DNA of 64,000 nt from Eremococcus coleocola DSM 15696 (GCF_000428865.1 NZ_AUAT01000010.1:1-64000); one strand, 5' to 3'. Counted from the first letter of the stretch, positions 44,034 to 55,103 are shown. The notes: generated by a model not told the origin, from the sequence alone. Numbers and translations are program-made.

Positions 44034-44567
44034 TTAACGTGTGAAATCAATCCGTTTAGATAGAGGGTACATGAAGATAGCCCCTAAAGCTAAAGAACCT
44101 AATTCAATCACAACTTGTGAGATATAAAGCGGCCAGAAGGCATCGCCTGATCCTAGCATGATAATCATTAAAGTGATGGTAAACATCGATAATGAGAAAA
44201 CAATTGCTAAAATCGCATATTTCACTAACATCGGATCGCCTTTAAAACCTGCTTTTTGAGCCCAAGTCGCAGCTTTTTCCGCTAAGTATTTACCAATAAA
44301 TAGGAAGACTAAGGATGACAGTGACCCAATCACCATATCCCAAATACCATAAGCAAAGTAGTTAACGATAAAAACACCCACCGTAATGGCGTAAATATGC
44401 CGTTTATTGTAGAGGGCCAAGAAGTTTAGTCCTTCTGAAATCCGAAAACCTGGTCCAAAAGCCAGTGGGGCTAAGAGAAAGGTTAAGACGACATAGAGGG
44501 CTGAAACAACCGCCATAAGGGTCATATCGTGGGCTTTAGAGTTTACAGACTGTCCTTGATGATTCAT
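44034..44567 (-). CDS. queT: QueT-type ECF transporter S component (queuosine precursor)
   Basis: A 177-residue membrane protein of the QueT (formerly DUF988) family, the substrate-binding subunit that joins EcfT-EcfA1-EcfA2 to import a queuosine precursor such as preQ1. It has about five to six hydrophobic segments. GPGFRISEGLNFLALYNKRHIYAITVGVFIVN (in part, about 38-70) is characteristic of the family. It lacks its own ATPase genes and must share the ECF module encoded at 27-29 kb. A structured leader precedes it, as for other precursor-controlled queT genes. Confidence 0.85.
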   Translation of the reverse strand: MNHQGQSVNSKAHDMTLMAVVSALYVVLTFLLAPLAFGPGFRISEGLNFLALYNKRHIYAITVGVFIVNYFAYGIWDMVIGSLSSLVFLFIGKYLAEKAATWAQKAGFKGDPMLVKYAILAIVFSLSMFTITLMIIMLGSGDAFWPLYISQVVIELGSLALGAIFMYPLSKRIDFTR

Positions 44568-44740
44568 TTTTATCCGCTCCTTTGTAGGTCAGTTTCCTGC
44601 CTAGTAGTCTACTATGGCCAAAGGACAAAGAGTGGTACTCCACTGAAGTGCCATAGCTATCTTAATTAAGACTTATCAATCTTACCGAAATAGAGCTGAA
44701 GTTTCAAGCCTTTTTAGCCAAAAATCACTCATCCTACCGG
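44568..44740 (-). promoter_or_regulatory. Structured leader of queT, candidate preQ1-type riboswitch
   Basis: From a TATAAT at 44749-44744 the leader runs ~170 bases. CTATGGC pairs with GCCATAG (44611-44655 region) and encloses AGTGG-AGTA-CCACT. Then comes CAG-GAAA-CTG, nested in GTAG...CTAC, ending in ACAAAGGAGCGG with the ribosome binding site. The gene it serves is known in streptococci to carry a preQ1-II switch, which also ends in a small hairpin and CAAAGGAG. I cannot match the full consensus of preQ1-I, -II or -III by eye. Confidence 0.45.
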
Positions 44741-44782
44741 CTAATTATACTTGACCGACTAGCGAAACTAAAAAAACTGGTC

Positions 44783-44827
44783 AAAAAAATGAGCCTGGTC
44801 AACTATTTAACATAGCCAACCAAGCCC
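44783..44827 (-). terminator. Terminator of the MscS-like gene
   Basis: On the minus strand GGGCTTGGTTGGCTA pairs with TAGTTGACCAGGCTC using several G-U pairs, then ATTTTTTT follows. It lies 38 bases after the stop codon. Confidence 0.75.
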
Positions 44828-44864
44828 ATATAATTATTTGATTTAATTCCTTGACAATTTATGC

Positions 44865-46094
44865 CTATAACAGAGAATGATCTTCTTTCTTTTCTTCCTC
44901 TTCCATGGCTTTAGACGCTTTTTCTAATTGCTTAGCCGCAAAGTCACGGCCACCTAAACCAAAGGCCAGCGCAATTGCAATGCCCACAGAACCGAGGACA
45001 ATCATAAAGGCTGTATTAACAATCGTTTGAGCAATTTGTAATTGTTCTAGAATCATAAAGGCACCCACAATAATAATTGAATAGCGAACAAATTCGCCAG
45101 CTAGATTATTACCAGTGGCCTTAGCCACGAAATTAGCAAAGATATTACCACCTATAAGAGCAATACCTAAAATAATTAAGGCAGATAGGACTAAAGGTAA
45201 GTAGGCAATAATACTTTCACCAATCGTATTTAAGACTTCAAGCTTAAGCACATTGATTGCTTCTACAATAAAGAAGAGGACAATTACGCCACGGAGAATT
45301 CCTGCTGTTAAGCCAGAAATTGAAACATCTGATTCTTGCGAGTTAAAGTTGAGATACTTAGAATATTTATTAATCCCAGTGGTTGCTAACAAGTTTTCAA
45401 CCAGGTCCCCGACCAACTTAGCAATAAAACCACCAATAATTAATAGGACAGCTGCTGTAATAATATTAGGAATAGCTGCTAAAATAGAATTGAGCATGCT
45501 AATAATTGGGACAGAAATCGATTGGATACCCAAGGTCTCCAAGGCTACAGTAAGAATTGGGACAAACAATAAAATGTAAATAATCGTAGCAACTACTTCG
45601 GCGACTTGTTGGTCATCTACATCCATTTGACCAGTTTGGCCAGTCATCTTGGCATACCACTTATCAATATTTAAACCGGATAGTAAATTTTTGATTAAGC
45701 GACGAACGAACTTACAGAAAAATGCACCCACCACTAAAATTAAGATGGCCAAGACAATATTAGGAATATAGTTGAAGAACTTATTAAACATATTAACAAT
45801 CGGATCCATCACTCCACCCACATTTAAACCGTTTAAAATGGCTGGTAAGAAGAATAAGATTACTAGAAAATAAACAATGGAGCCAATAGTGTCTAGGAAT
45901 GTTTTACCTTCCTCATCGTTTTTAGCAATTCCCCATTTTTCTAAGCGATCAGAAAATCCAATCTTCTCTAGACCTTTAATAATTAAACTCTTTAAAGCCC
46001 AAGCAATAATTAAGGCTAAGATAAGCATTAACAAAGCCCCTAAAACCCCTGGAGCAGCTGACATAATAGAATCAAAAAACTTTTGATAATTCAT
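44865..46094 (-). CDS. Mechanosensitive-channel-like protein with repeated TM helices
   Basis: A 409-residue membrane protein with about ten to eleven hydrophobic segments in repeats of the conserved TM-helix type (PF05552-like): LLMLILALIIAWALKSLIIKG, ILAILILVVGAFFCKFVRRL, ITAAVLLIIGGFIAKLVGDL and ALIILGIALIGGNIFANFVA. The final GSVGIAIALAFGLGGRDFAAKQLE resembles the pore helix of MscS. No typical MscS beta domain follows; the tail is a short acidic-basic stretch. Similar proteins include Pseudomonas CmpX. A role in osmotic or envelope stress is inference. Single gene with its own terminator. Confidence 0.8.
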   Translation of the reverse strand: MNYQKFFDSIMSAAPGVLGALLMLILALIIAWALKSLIIKGLEKIGFSDRLEKWGIAKNDEEGKTFLDTIGSIVYFLVILFFLPAILNGLNVGGVMDPIVNMFNKFFNYIPNIVLAILILVVGAFFCKFVRRLIKNLLSGLNIDKWYAKMTGQTGQMDVDDQQVAEVVATIIYILLFVPILTVALETLGIQSISVPIISMLNSILAAIPNIITAAVLLIIGGFIAKLVGDLVENLLATTGINKYSKYLNFNSQESDVSISGLTAGILRGVIVLFFIVEAINVLKLEVLNTIGESIIAYLPLVLSALIILGIALIGGNIFANFVAKATGNNLAGEFVRYSIIIVGAFMILEQLQIAQTIVNTAFMIVLGSVGIAIALAFGLGGRDFAAKQLEKASKAMEEEEKKEDHSLL

Positions 46095-46215
46095 TAAAGC
46101 ATCCTCCTATCTTTTATTATAATTCCACAAATAATTGTAACATATTTGTTATAATTACTAAAATGATAACTGTTTACCTCTCATTTTAAACTATTTACCG
46201 GAATATACTAACTAC

Positions 46216-46590
46216 TTACGTTTCGTACATATCGTTGTAATAACAAAGCAAGAGATACATCACAAAACCTCCCCCGTCTAGTAGATAAAAAACATGACTT
46301 TTAAGACTATTGAGATAAATTAAGATTAATATGACTACTGTCGCGGAAATTAAGCGTTTAAGCCAGCGACCTGGTAGTTCTTGGTAATATAGATAGGATA
46401 AACGGAGTAAAAAGATAAGGGGTGAAAAGACAACCATCATTAGCAATAAAACTTTGGGGTGCTTCCCCAGTAAATACTGCCAACGTTGATTCACCATTTC
46501 TTCGTCTAGACCTAAATACTGCTTAAGCTGACTATAGCCTAAAAAGCTCGTTGCGCACCCAAGGCAAGGGTTTTTATAGAATTTGAGCAC
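46216..46590 (-). CDS. Hypothetical small membrane protein just after the tuf terminator
   Basis: A 124-residue frame starting GTG at 46590. It has two or three hydrophobic stretches (VLLLMMVVFSPLIFLL, ISATVVILILIYLN, GFVMYLLLCYY) and a CLGC pair near the N-terminus. The GTG abuts the T-run of the tuf terminator. The only ribosome-binding-like bases are the GGGGTG in the terminator's 3' arm, seven bases away. I do not recognise a family. It may be a real readthrough-dependent gene, an N-terminally truncated gene or a chance frame. Confidence 0.4.
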   Translation of the reverse strand: MLKFYKNPCLGCATSFLGYSQLKQYLGLDEEMVNQRWQYLLGKHPKVLLLMMVVFSPLIFLLRLSYLYYQELPGRWLKRLISATVVILILIYLNSLKSHVFYLLDGGGFVMYLLLCYYNDMYET

Positions 46591-46616
46591 AAAAAAACAC
46601 CCCGAAGGGTGTTTTG
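46591..46616 (-). terminator. Terminator of tuf and the str operon
   Basis: Minus strand AAAACACCC-TTC-GGGGTGTTTTTTT, a compact stem and T-run 14 bases after the tuf stop. It can work in both directions. Confidence 0.85.
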
Positions 46617-46629
46617 ATTAATCAACTAA

Positions 46630-47817
46630 TTATGCAAGGATTGTAGTTACAGTACCTGCACCTACAGTACGTCCACCTTCACGAATTGAGAAACGAGTTC
46701 CTTCTTCGATAGCGATTGGGTGAATTAATTCAACTTCCATAGTTACGTTATCACCAGGCATTACCATTTCAGTACCTTCTGGTAATTCTACAACACCAGT
46801 TACGTCAGTTGTACGGAAGTAGAATTGAGGACGGTAGTTAGAGAAGAATGGAGTATGACGTCCACCTTCTTCTTTTGATAATACATAAACTTCAGCTTTG
46901 AATTTAGTATGTGGAGTAATAGATCCAGGAGCTGCTAATACTTGACCACGTTCGATATCTTCACGAGTAACACCACGTAATAAAGCACCAATGTTATCCC
47001 CTGCTTCAGCAAAGTCTAACATCTTACGGAACATTTCAACACCAGTTACAGTAGTTTTCTTAGTTTCATCGTGGATACCAACGATTTCAACTTCGTCACC
47101 AACTTTAACTTGACCACGTTCAACACGGCCAGTTGCAACAGTACCACGACCAGTGATTGAGAACACGTCTTCGACTGGCATCATGAATGGTTTGTCAGTT
47201 TCACGTTGTGGTTCTGGAATATATTCATCAACTGCAGCCATTAATTCCATGATTTTTTCTTCTTGAGCTTCGTCACCTTCTAAGGCTTTCAAAGCAGAAC
47301 CAGCGATTACAGGGATATCATCTCCTGGGTAATCGTATTCAGATAGTAAATCACGAACTTCTAATTCAACTAATTCTAGTAATTCTTCGTCGTCCACTTG
47401 GTCAACTTTGTTTAAGAATACTACGAAGTAAGGAACACCTACTTGACGTGATAACAAGATATGTTCACGAGTTTGAGGCATTGGACCATCAGCAGCAGAT
47501 ACTACTAAGATAGCGCCGTCCATTTGAGCAGCACCAGTGATCATGTTTTTAACGTAGTCCGCGTGTCCTGGAGCGTCGATATGAGCGTAGTGACGGTTTT
47601 CAGTTTCATACTCGATATGAGAAGTATTGATTGTGATTCCACGTTCTTTTTCTTCTGGTGCGTTATCGATTGAAGCATAATCTTTAGCTTCACCAAAACC
47701 GTGTTTTGCTAATACAGTTGCGATCGCAGCTGATAAAGTTGTTTTACCGTGGTCAACGTGGCCTAATGTACCAATGTTAACATGGGGTTTCGTACGTTCG
47801 TATTTTTCTTTTGACAT
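46630..47817 (-). CDS. tuf: Elongation factor Tu
   Basis: Carries aminoacyl-tRNA to the ribosome as a GTP complex, 395 residues. G1 GHVDHGKTT (about 19-27), G3 [12 protein letters not shown] and G4 NKVDQ are complete. Start ATG 47817 ([16 protein letters not shown]) with AGGAGGAAT upstream; the frame is open to 47859 by chance. It has its own strong promoter after fusA, as expected for an abundant protein. Confidence 0.97.
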   Translation of the reverse strand: MSKEKYERTKPHVNIGTLGHVDHGKTTLSAAIATVLAKHGFGEAKDYASIDNAPEEKERGITINTSHIEYETENRHYAHIDAPGHADYVKNMITGAAQMDGAILVVSAADGPMPQTREHILLSRQVGVPYFVVFLNKVDQVDDEELLELVELEVRDLLSEYDYPGDDIPVIAGSALKALEGDEAQEEKIMELMAAVDEYIPEPQRETDKPFMMPVEDVFSITGRGTVATGRVERGQVKVGDEVEIVGIHDETKKTTVTGVEMFRKMLDFAEAGDNIGALLRGVTREDIERGQVLAAPGSITPHTKFKAEVYVLSKEEGGRHTPFFSNYRPQFYFRTTDVTGVVELPEGTEMVMPGDNVTMEVELIHPIAIEEGTRFSIREGGRTVGAGTVTTILA

Positions 47818-47871
47818 TCTTATTCCTCCTAATAATTGGATAATAGATTCAATAAACACCTATCAAAGTTA

Positions 47872-47900
47872 ATTATAGCGTGTCTTGTTAGGGATTTCAA
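47872..47900 (-). promoter_or_regulatory. Internal promoter of tuf
   Basis: Minus strand TTGAAA (47900-47895), 17-base spacer, TATAAT (47877-47872), 55 bases upstream of the start codon. Confidence 0.8.
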
Positions 47901-47918
47901 CAATATAATCCCTAACAA
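47885..47918. repeat. Perfect 12-bp inverted repeat over the tuf promoter
   Basis: TTGTTAGGGATT (47885-47896) and AATCCCTAACAA (47907-47918), ten bases apart. One arm lies in the spacer and -35 box of the tuf promoter. No T-run follows on the minus strand. It could be an operator or the RNA structure at the end of the fusA message. Confidence 0.65.
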
Positions 47919-47938
47919 ATCAGCTAGTTTCTAACAAA

Positions 47939-50020
47939 TTAATTGCCAGAATGTTTTTTGATAATTTCTTCTTGGATAGATTTAGGAACTGCTTCATAGT
48001 GGTCAAATTGCATAGAGAAAGTACCACGTCCTTGAGTAGAAGAACGTAAGGTAGTTGCATATCCAAACATTTCTGATAATGGAATGAAACCTTTCACGAT
48101 TTGCGCATTACCACGCATAGTTGTTCCTTCAACACGTCCACGACGAGAGTTTACGTGTCCCATTACATCCCCTAAATATTCTTCAGGAACTGTAATTTCT
48201 ACCGCCATCATAGGTTCCAAGATGGTTGGTTGAGCTTTCTTAGCAGCTTCACGTAAGGCTAATGAAGCAGCTACCTTGAAGGCCGTTTCAGATGAATCGA
48301 CATCATGGTAAGAACCATCATATAATTTAGCTTTAACGTCTACTAATGGGTAACCAGCTAAGACACCATTTTCCATAGCATCTTTAAGTCCGGCTTCAAC
48401 TGCTGGGATATATTCACGTGGTACCACACCACCGACGATTGCGTTTTCGAATTCGAAACCGCCACCTTCTTCGTTAGGTGTGAATTCAACCCAAACGTGA
48501 CCATATTGACCTTTACCACCTGATTGACGAACGAATTTACCTTCAGCTTGACAAGCTTGACGGAAGGTTTCACGATAAGATACTTGTGGCGCACCTACAG
48601 TGGCATTTACCTTGAATTCACGTTTCAAACGGTCAACAATGATATCCAAGTGAAGTTCACCCATACCGGCAATAATTGTTTGACCTGTTTCATGGTCAGT
48701 GGTTGCACGGAAGGTTGGATCTTCTTCAGCAAGTTTTGCTAAAGCTTGGGACATTTTATCTTGGTCAGCTTTTGAATCTGGTTCAATTGCTACGTTGATA
48801 ACTGGTTCAGGGAATTCCATTGATTCTAGAATAACTGGTGTGTCTTCAGCACATAAAGTATCACCGGTACCGGTATCTTTCAAGCCAACAGCTGCGGCAA
48901 TATCACCAGAAAATACTTCTGGGATTTCTTGACGGTGGTTGGCATGCATTTGAAGAATACGGCCGACACGTTCACGTTTGTCTTTACTTGCGTTTAAGAC
49001 ATATGATCCTGCTTCAAGTGTACCTGAATACACACGGAAGAAGGTCAAACGACCTACGAATGGGTCAGTCATAACTTTGAAGGCTAAAGCCGCAAAAGCT
49101 TCTGAATCATCCGCATGGTGAGCCACTTCTTCTTCTGTTCCTGGAACAGTACCAATAATTGGTGGTACGTCAGTTGGAGCAGGTAAGTAATCAATGACAC
49201 CATCAAGCATTAATTGAACCCCTTTATTCTTGAAGGCTGATCCACAGAATACTGGGTAGAATTCAACAGATAGGGTAGCTTTACGGATAGCTTGTTTTAG
49301 ACGGTCAACAGAAATTTCTTCACCGTCAAGGTACATCATCATTAATTCTTCATCATAATCAGCCACTGCTTCGATTAATGAGTCATGTAATTCTTCAGCT
49401 TTATCTTTTAAGTCAGCAGGAATTTCAATCTTATCAATTTGAGTTCCTAAATCATCAGCATAGTTCCATGCTTCCATGGTTACTAAGTCGATAATACCAG
49501 TAAAGTTATCTTCAGCACCAATTGGTAATTGAACCGCATGGGCATTTGCTTGAAGACGATCATGGATAGAATCAACTGCATCTAAGAAGTTTGCGCCTAA
49601 TTTATCCATCTTATTAACAAATACCACACGTGGTACATGATAAGTGGTAGCTTGACGCCAAACAGTTTCAGTTTGAGGTTCTACACCTGATTGCGCATCC
49701 AAAACAGTGACAGCACCATCGAGCACACGTAATGAACGTTCTACTTCAACCGTGAAGTCCACGTGCCCTGGGGTGTCGATAATGTTTACGCGATACCCTT
49801 TCCATTGTGCAGTTGTTGCTGCAGAAGTGATGGTAATTCCACGTTCTTGTTCTTGTTCCATCCAGTCCATTTGGGAAGCACCCTCATGAGTTTCCCCAAT
49901 TTTGTGGATTCGACCGGTATAATACAAGATACGCTCAGTGGTCGTTGTTTTACCAGCATCAATATGAGCCATGATACCGATATTACGAGTGTTTTCAAGA
50001 GAAAATTCTCTTTTTGCCAT
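47939..50020 (-). CDS. fusA: Elongation factor G
   Basis: The translocase GTPase, 693 residues. G1 [10 protein letters not shown] (18-27), DTPGHVDFT and NKMDK are present, and the five-domain length is normal. No ribosomal-protection-type features are seen. It lies between rpsG and tuf in the str operon. Confidence 0.97.
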   Translation of the reverse strand: MAKREFSLENTRNIGIMAHIDAGKTTTTERILYYTGRIHKIGETHEGASQMDWMEQEQERGITITSAATTAQWKGYRVNIIDTPGHVDFTVEVERSLRVLDGAVTVLDAQSGVEPQTETVWRQATTYHVPRVVFVNKMDKLGANFLDAVDSIHDRLQANAHAVQLPIGAEDNFTGIIDLVTMEAWNYADDLGTQIDKIEIPADLKDKAEELHDSLIEAVADYDEELMMMYLDGEEISVDRLKQAIRKATLSVEFYPVFCGSAFKNKGVQLMLDGVIDYLPAPTDVPPIIGTVPGTEEEVAHHADDSEAFAALAFKVMTDPFVGRLTFFRVYSGTLEAGSYVLNASKDKRERVGRILQMHANHRQEIPEVFSGDIAAAVGLKDTGTGDTLCAEDTPVILESMEFPEPVINVAIEPDSKADQDKMSQALAKLAEEDPTFRATTDHETGQTIIAGMGELHLDIIVDRLKREFKVNATVGAPQVSYRETFRQACQAEGKFVRQSGGKGQYGHVWVEFTPNEEGGGFEFENAIVGGVVPREYIPAVEAGLKDAMENGVLAGYPLVDVKAKLYDGSYHDVDSSETAFKVAASLALREAAKKAQPTILEPMMAVEITVPEEYLGDVMGHVNSRRGRVEGTTMRGNAQIVKGFIPLSEMFGYATTLRSSTQGRGTFSMQFDHYEAVPKSIQEEIIKKHSGN

Positions 50021-50098
50021 CGGTTTTTACCCCTCTTTCATTTTTTGAGATTTCATTTACATCGTTTCTAGAGTGACAATACCATAGTTTGAAATAGA

Positions 50099-50569
50099 TT
50101 ACCAACGGTAATGTGCGAAAGCTTTGTTAGCTTCTGCCATTCTATGCATATCTTCACGTTGTTTCACTGATGCACCAGTATTATTAGCAGCATCCATTAC
50201 TTCACGGGCAAATCTTAATTCCATAGATTTTTCACCACGTAAACGTGAATAGTTAACTAACCAACGTAATGCAAGTGTGACACGACGATCTGGACGAACC
50301 TCAACTGGGACTTGGTAGTTAGATCCCCCAACACGGCGGGCTTTAACTTCAAGTAATGGCATAATGTTTTCAATTGCTTGTTCGAAGACTTCTAATGGTT
50401 CATTCCCAGTTTCTTCACGGATAATGTCGAAAGCTGAGTATAAAATTTTAGAAGCTTTTCCACGTTTACCGTCTAACATAATACGGTTAATTGTACGAGT
50501 TACTAATTGTGAATTATAAATTGGATCTGGCAAAACTTCACGTTTTGGCGCTCTTCCTTTACGAGACAT
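50099..50569 (-). CDS. rpsG: 30S ribosomal protein S7
   Basis: A 156-residue head protein starting [20 protein letters not shown] and ending [16 protein letters not shown], as in most Firmicutes. In some bacteria S7 represses the str operon. Between rpsL and fusA. Confidence 0.97.
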   Translation of the reverse strand: MSRKGRAPKREVLPDPIYNSQLVTRTINRIMLDGKRGKASKILYSAFDIIREETGNEPLEVFEQAIENIMPLLEVKARRVGGSNYQVPVEVRPDRRVTLALRWLVNYSRLRGEKSMELRFAREVMDAANNTGASVKQREDMHRMAEANKAFAHYRW

Positions 50570-50622
50570 TCACTTTCCTCCCTTCATTTGTAAGTTAATC
50601 GAGTATATATTTATTTTTTGGC

Positions 50623-51036
50623 TTAGCCTTTAGGACGTTTTGCACCGTATTTAGAACGACTTTGTTTACGATCGTTAACACCTGAAGTATCTAAAGCACC
50701 ACGTACGATATGGTAACGTACCCCTGGTAAGTCTTTTACACGTCCACCACGAATAAGAACAACACTATGTTCTTGTAAGTTGTGGCCTTCACCTGGGATA
50801 TAAGCAGTTACTTCCATCAAGTTTGATAAACGAACACGGGCATACTTACGTAAAGCAGAGTTCGGTTTCTTAGGTGTCATGGTTCCCACACGAGTACATA
50901 CACCACGTTTTTGAGGTGACATAGTAGTGATTTGAGAACGTTTGAAACTGTTGTAACCAACGTTTAATGCTGGTGAATTTGATTTAGAAGTTTTGCTCTT
51001 ACGAGGCTTTCTGATCAATTGATTAATTGTAGGCAT
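50623..51036 (-). CDS. rpsL: 30S ribosomal protein S12
   Basis: A 137-residue decoding-centre protein. The streptomycin-relevant lysines in [11 protein letters not shown] and [11 protein letters not shown] are wild type. First gene of the str operon. AGGAGG upstream of the ATG. Confidence 0.97.
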   Translation of the reverse strand: MPTINQLIRKPRKSKTSKSNSPALNVGYNSFKRSQITTMSPQKRGVCTRVGTMTPKKPNSALRKYARVRLSNLMEVTAYIPGEGHNLQEHSVVLIRGGRVKDLPGVRYHIVRGALDTSGVNDRKQSRSKYGAKRPKG

Positions 51037-51185
51037 TTATAGGTCCTCCTCTCCTAATTCCTAGTCCACACATCCAAGTGTGTCATATGTGATAAAAAGT
51101 TAGGCAACCCCAAGGGATTGCTAGCATCAGGTGGTTTTAAAGCAGTCAGCACGACTGGTTATCAGGAATCTGACATTAAAACACC
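51037..51185 (-). promoter_or_regulatory. Structured leader of the str operon
   Basis: GGTGTTTTAA (51174-51183 region) pairs with TTTAAAACCACC and encloses CAGTC-GTGCT-GACTG. A second hairpin GCAATCCC-TT-GGGGTTGC at about 51104-51122 is followed by CTAACTTTTTATC, which looks like an attenuator. Ribosomal-protein feedback or attenuation is plausible; not proven. Confidence 0.5.
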
Positions 51186-51191
51186 TTAAAT

Positions 51192-51220
51192 AATTTAACA
51201 CTAATAAAGACTGGGGTCAA
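51192..51220 (-). promoter_or_regulatory. Promoter of the str operon
   Basis: Minus strand TTGACC (51220-51215), 17-base spacer, TAAATT (51197-51192). It starts a leader of ~150 bases before rpsL. Confidence 0.65.
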
Positions 51221-51230
51221 GGAAAATATA

Positions 51231-51261
51231 AAAAAAGAAGCCTAAATATAGCTTCTTTTCT
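51231..51261 (-). terminator. Terminator of the small GNAT gene
   Basis: AAAAGAAGC and GCTTCTTTT form the stem around a short AT loop; T-runs exist on both strands. It lies right before the str promoter. Confidence 0.75.
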
Positions 51262-51265
51262 TAAC

Positions 51266-51553
51266 TTATTTTGCATCGACATTTATATGGTTGTATTTTT
51301 CAGGTTCTTCCTCAAATTTACGTACCACATATGGGCAAGTCGCTTTAATCTTCTTACCTTCTTTATCCATTTCTTCCACCAAGCGGTCTAGCAATTGACC
51401 TGCAGCACCTTGGCCACGGAGTTCCGGTGAAACAAAAGTATGGTTAGCATCCACTACGTTTGCATCTGCAGTTACCGGAAAAGTAATTTCTGCAATCTTT
51501 TCCCCTGCTTCATTATATGAACGAATTGCTTGACCTTCACGAACTAATTCCAT
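51266..51553 (-). CDS. Small GNAT-fold N-acetyltransferase-like protein (YjdJ type)
   Basis: A 95-residue, single-domain protein of the short GNAT group. The acetyl-CoA-binding stretch FVSPELRGQGAAGQLLDRLVEE (about 40-61) has the R-GQG-A motif, and the C-terminal ATCPYVVRKFEE is typical of the group. These proteins are often annotated as acetyltransferases but their substrates are unknown. The start lies divergent from the alarmone synthetase. Confidence 0.8.
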   Translation of the reverse strand: MELVREGQAIRSYNEAGEKIAEITFPVTADANVVDANHTFVSPELRGQGAAGQLLDRLVEEMDKEGKKIKATCPYVVRKFEEEPEKYNHINVDAK

Positions 51554-51646
51554 AATATTCCCTCCTTTTTCATGATTTTATTATATAATGGTTACTGCAA
51601 CCTGCCAAGAAATTGGCTTGGTATCGTAATGTCAAAGGAGATGCTT

Positions 51647-52348
51647 ATGTTATTAAGTCGTAAAAATACCTTAAATATTCAAAGTCTAAGAAAACAACTC
51701 GCTTCACTCACCCCTTCTGAAAATTATCAAGAAACAGAAGCCTTAATCGAGGAATTGTCGGACTATGTCCGACTCTATCAAGTTTATGAAGCTGCCCTAA
51801 ACGAAGTCGCTACTAAATTAGAAAATCTCGATAATGAATTTCAAGTAAATTATAACCATAACCCGATCCACCATATTGAATCTCGTCTTAAAAGCTTTGA
51901 AAGTCTAGTTAATAAAGCACGTCGTTTTCAAGTTAAATTAAGTATCCCTAATTTAAAACGGGAAATTCTTGATATTGCGGGGATTCGAGTGATTACAAAT
52001 TATGTCGAGGATATTTATCAATTAGAAAAACTCCTCCTACAACAACATGATATCTCCCTGTTGAAACGCAAGGATTATATTAAAAGCCCCAAAGCCTCTG
52101 GTTATCGTAGTTTACATATCGTTGTTTCTGTTCCCGTCTTCCTTTCAACCGGTGTCAATTATATGCCAGTTGAAATTCAAATCCGTACCATTTCCATGGA
52201 TATGTGGGCTAGTTTGGAACATAAACTACGATATAAAAATGATGGCAATGAGAAAGTGGCCCAGTATGAGGATGAGTTACAAACTATCTCTGAGCGATTG
52301 TTCGCGATAGACCAAGAAATGCAGACCATCTACCACGCAATTTCTTAA
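51647..52348 (+). CDS. relP: Small alarmone synthetase, RelP-type (p)ppGpp synthase
   Basis: A 233-residue single-domain synthetase that makes (p)ppGpp from ATP and GDP/GTP, without a hydrolase domain. NPIHHIESRLKSFESLVNK (about 65-83), ILDIAGIRVI (about 105), KDYIKSPKASGYRSLH (about 143-158) and EIQIRTISMDMWASLEHK (about 178-195) are the synthetase motifs. The start ATG 51647 is set by AAAGGAG six bases upstream; earlier in-frame ATGs overlap that site. It reads closer to YwaC/RelP than YjbM/RelQ, and it is not next to a NAD kinase gene, which fits RelP. Confidence 0.88.
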   Translation: MLLSRKNTLNIQSLRKQLASLTPSENYQETEALIEELSDYVRLYQVYEAALNEVATKLENLDNEFQVNYNHNPIHHIESRLKSFESLVNKARRFQVKLSIPNLKREILDIAGIRVITNYVEDIYQLEKLLLQQHDISLLKRKDYIKSPKASGYRSLHIVVSVPVFLSTGVNYMPVEIQIRTISMDMWASLEHKLRYKNDGNEKVAQYEDELQTISERLFAIDQEMQTIYHAIS

Positions 52349-52374
52349 CTTTTTATTTTTAAATTTAACTAGGC

Positions 52375-52420
52375 AAATAGCCAAGCCCTTTTATGATAGG
52401 GCTTGGCTATTTGTATTTTC
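52375..52420 (+). terminator. Terminator of relP
   Basis: AAATAGCCAAGCCCT and AGGGCTTGGCTATTT form a perfect 15-bp stem, then GTATTTT follows. Confidence 0.9.
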
Positions 52421-52524
52421 AAAACCTAATTTATATGACAAATGTATTTTGTGATTATTATGTTTAATTAGCTTATGATCACCATGATTTCCCATATAAA
52501 TTATCCCAATAAAAATTTAAAACA

Positions 52525-52553
52525 TAAAAAAAGACTAGCCATCTGGCTAGTCA
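52525..52553 (-). terminator. Terminator of lysS
   Basis: GACTAGCC (52533-52540) and GGCTAGTC (52545-52552) with a four-base loop; TTTTTTT follows on the minus strand. Confidence 0.9.
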
Positions 52554-52559
52554 AGTTAT

Positions 52560-54086
<1,527 letters not shown>

Positions 54087-54173
54087 TTATTCTGAAATAC
54101 TCTATCATTAGCATTTAAACATATTTTCTATATTTTTACAATCGTTGACCGGCTTTGGACTTAAAATTATCCA

Positions 54174-55076
54174 TTAATCCAAGTCTTCAGACCTCTGTTC
54201 AATTTCAGCAACCATAGCCTGTAAATCACTTTCACTAAATTGATAAACCTCATTACAATAATGACAGACCACTTCAGCGCCATGGTCTTCAGCAATAATC
54301 GTCTTGAGTTCTTGGCTTCCAATCATAGCTAGCCGATTACGGTAGTAGCCCTTGGAACAAGGGCAATGGAAGGAAAGGGCCTGCCGGTCTAATTCGCGGT
54401 AATTGCCTGCCCCTACTAAAATATCTGCTAGTTCTTCTAAAGATTTACCTTGGTCAATCAAATCAGAAAAACGTCCCAAGGCTTGTAGTCGGTCTTCCAA
54501 GGCAGTAATTGTCTCTTCACTGGCACCTGGTAAGACTTGTATCATAAAGCCCCCCGCGGCCAAGACCGATTCATCCGGGGCCACTAAGACAGATAAGCCA
54601 ATAGCGGAAGGCGTTTGTTCAGATACAGCCATATAATAAGTAAAGTCTTCCCCCAATTCACCCGAAACCAAGGGGACTTGGCCGACATACGGTTCCAAAG
54701 AATCTTCGATCGTCTTCTTGACAATCAAGGTGCCGGGTAAACCTACCCCACCGGCTACATCAATTTTACCGGCCGCATTCAAAGGTAAAGCAACATGAGG
54801 CTGACTAGCAAAGCCCCAGACGCGGCCATCATTATAGGCTTCAGCCATAATCCGGCCAAGCGGACCTTGACCATCAACGACGACATTAAGTCGATCTTTT
54901 CCTTTTAAATTAGCCGCTAAAAGACTGGTCGCAATCAAGGTCCGACCAAGGGCTGCAGTCGCAGTTTGCCAAGTATCATGACGTTGATGGGCTTCTTCCA
55001 CTGTTTCTGTTGCCTTGACCACAAAGAGTCTTACTTCTTGATTAAAGGCTAGCGCCTTCATTAATTGATCCGTCAT
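54174..55076 (-). CDS. hslO: Redox-regulated chaperone Hsp33
   Basis: A cytoplasmic holdase activated by oxidation, ~300 residues. The zinc centre is complete: CPC near residue 236 and CHYC near 271 (CxC...CxxC). ATG 55076 (MTDQLMKALAFNQEVR) with AAAGGAAAG upstream is chosen over the frame start at 55124. Follows ftsH in the same direction, after its terminator. Confidence 0.94.
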   Translation of the reverse strand: MTDQLMKALAFNQEVRLFVVKATETVEEAHQRHDTWQTATAALGRTLIATSLLAANLKGKDRLNVVVDGQGPLGRIMAEAYNDGRVWGFASQPHVALPLNAAGKIDVAGGVGLPGTLIVKKTIEDSLEPYVGQVPLVSGELGEDFTYYMAVSEQTPSAIGLSVLVAPDESVLAAGGFMIQVLPGASEETITALEDRLQALGRFSDLIDQGKSLEELADILVGAGNYRELDRQALSFHCPCSKGYYRNRLAMIGSQELKTIIAEDHGAEVVCHYCNEVYQFSESDLQAMVAEIEQRSEDLD

Positions 55077-55103
55077 TGGTCTTTCCTTTCTTTTGTCCCA
55101 TGA

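Noticed and set aside
44568-44740. T-box leader before queT
   Set aside because: No GGTGGNACCGCG-type antiterminator sequence, and the downstream gene is not an amino acid gene.
40023-51036. Resistance-type changes in S12, L22, L4 or S5
   Set aside because: The known critical loops look wild type by eye; no insertion, deletion or odd residue was seen.
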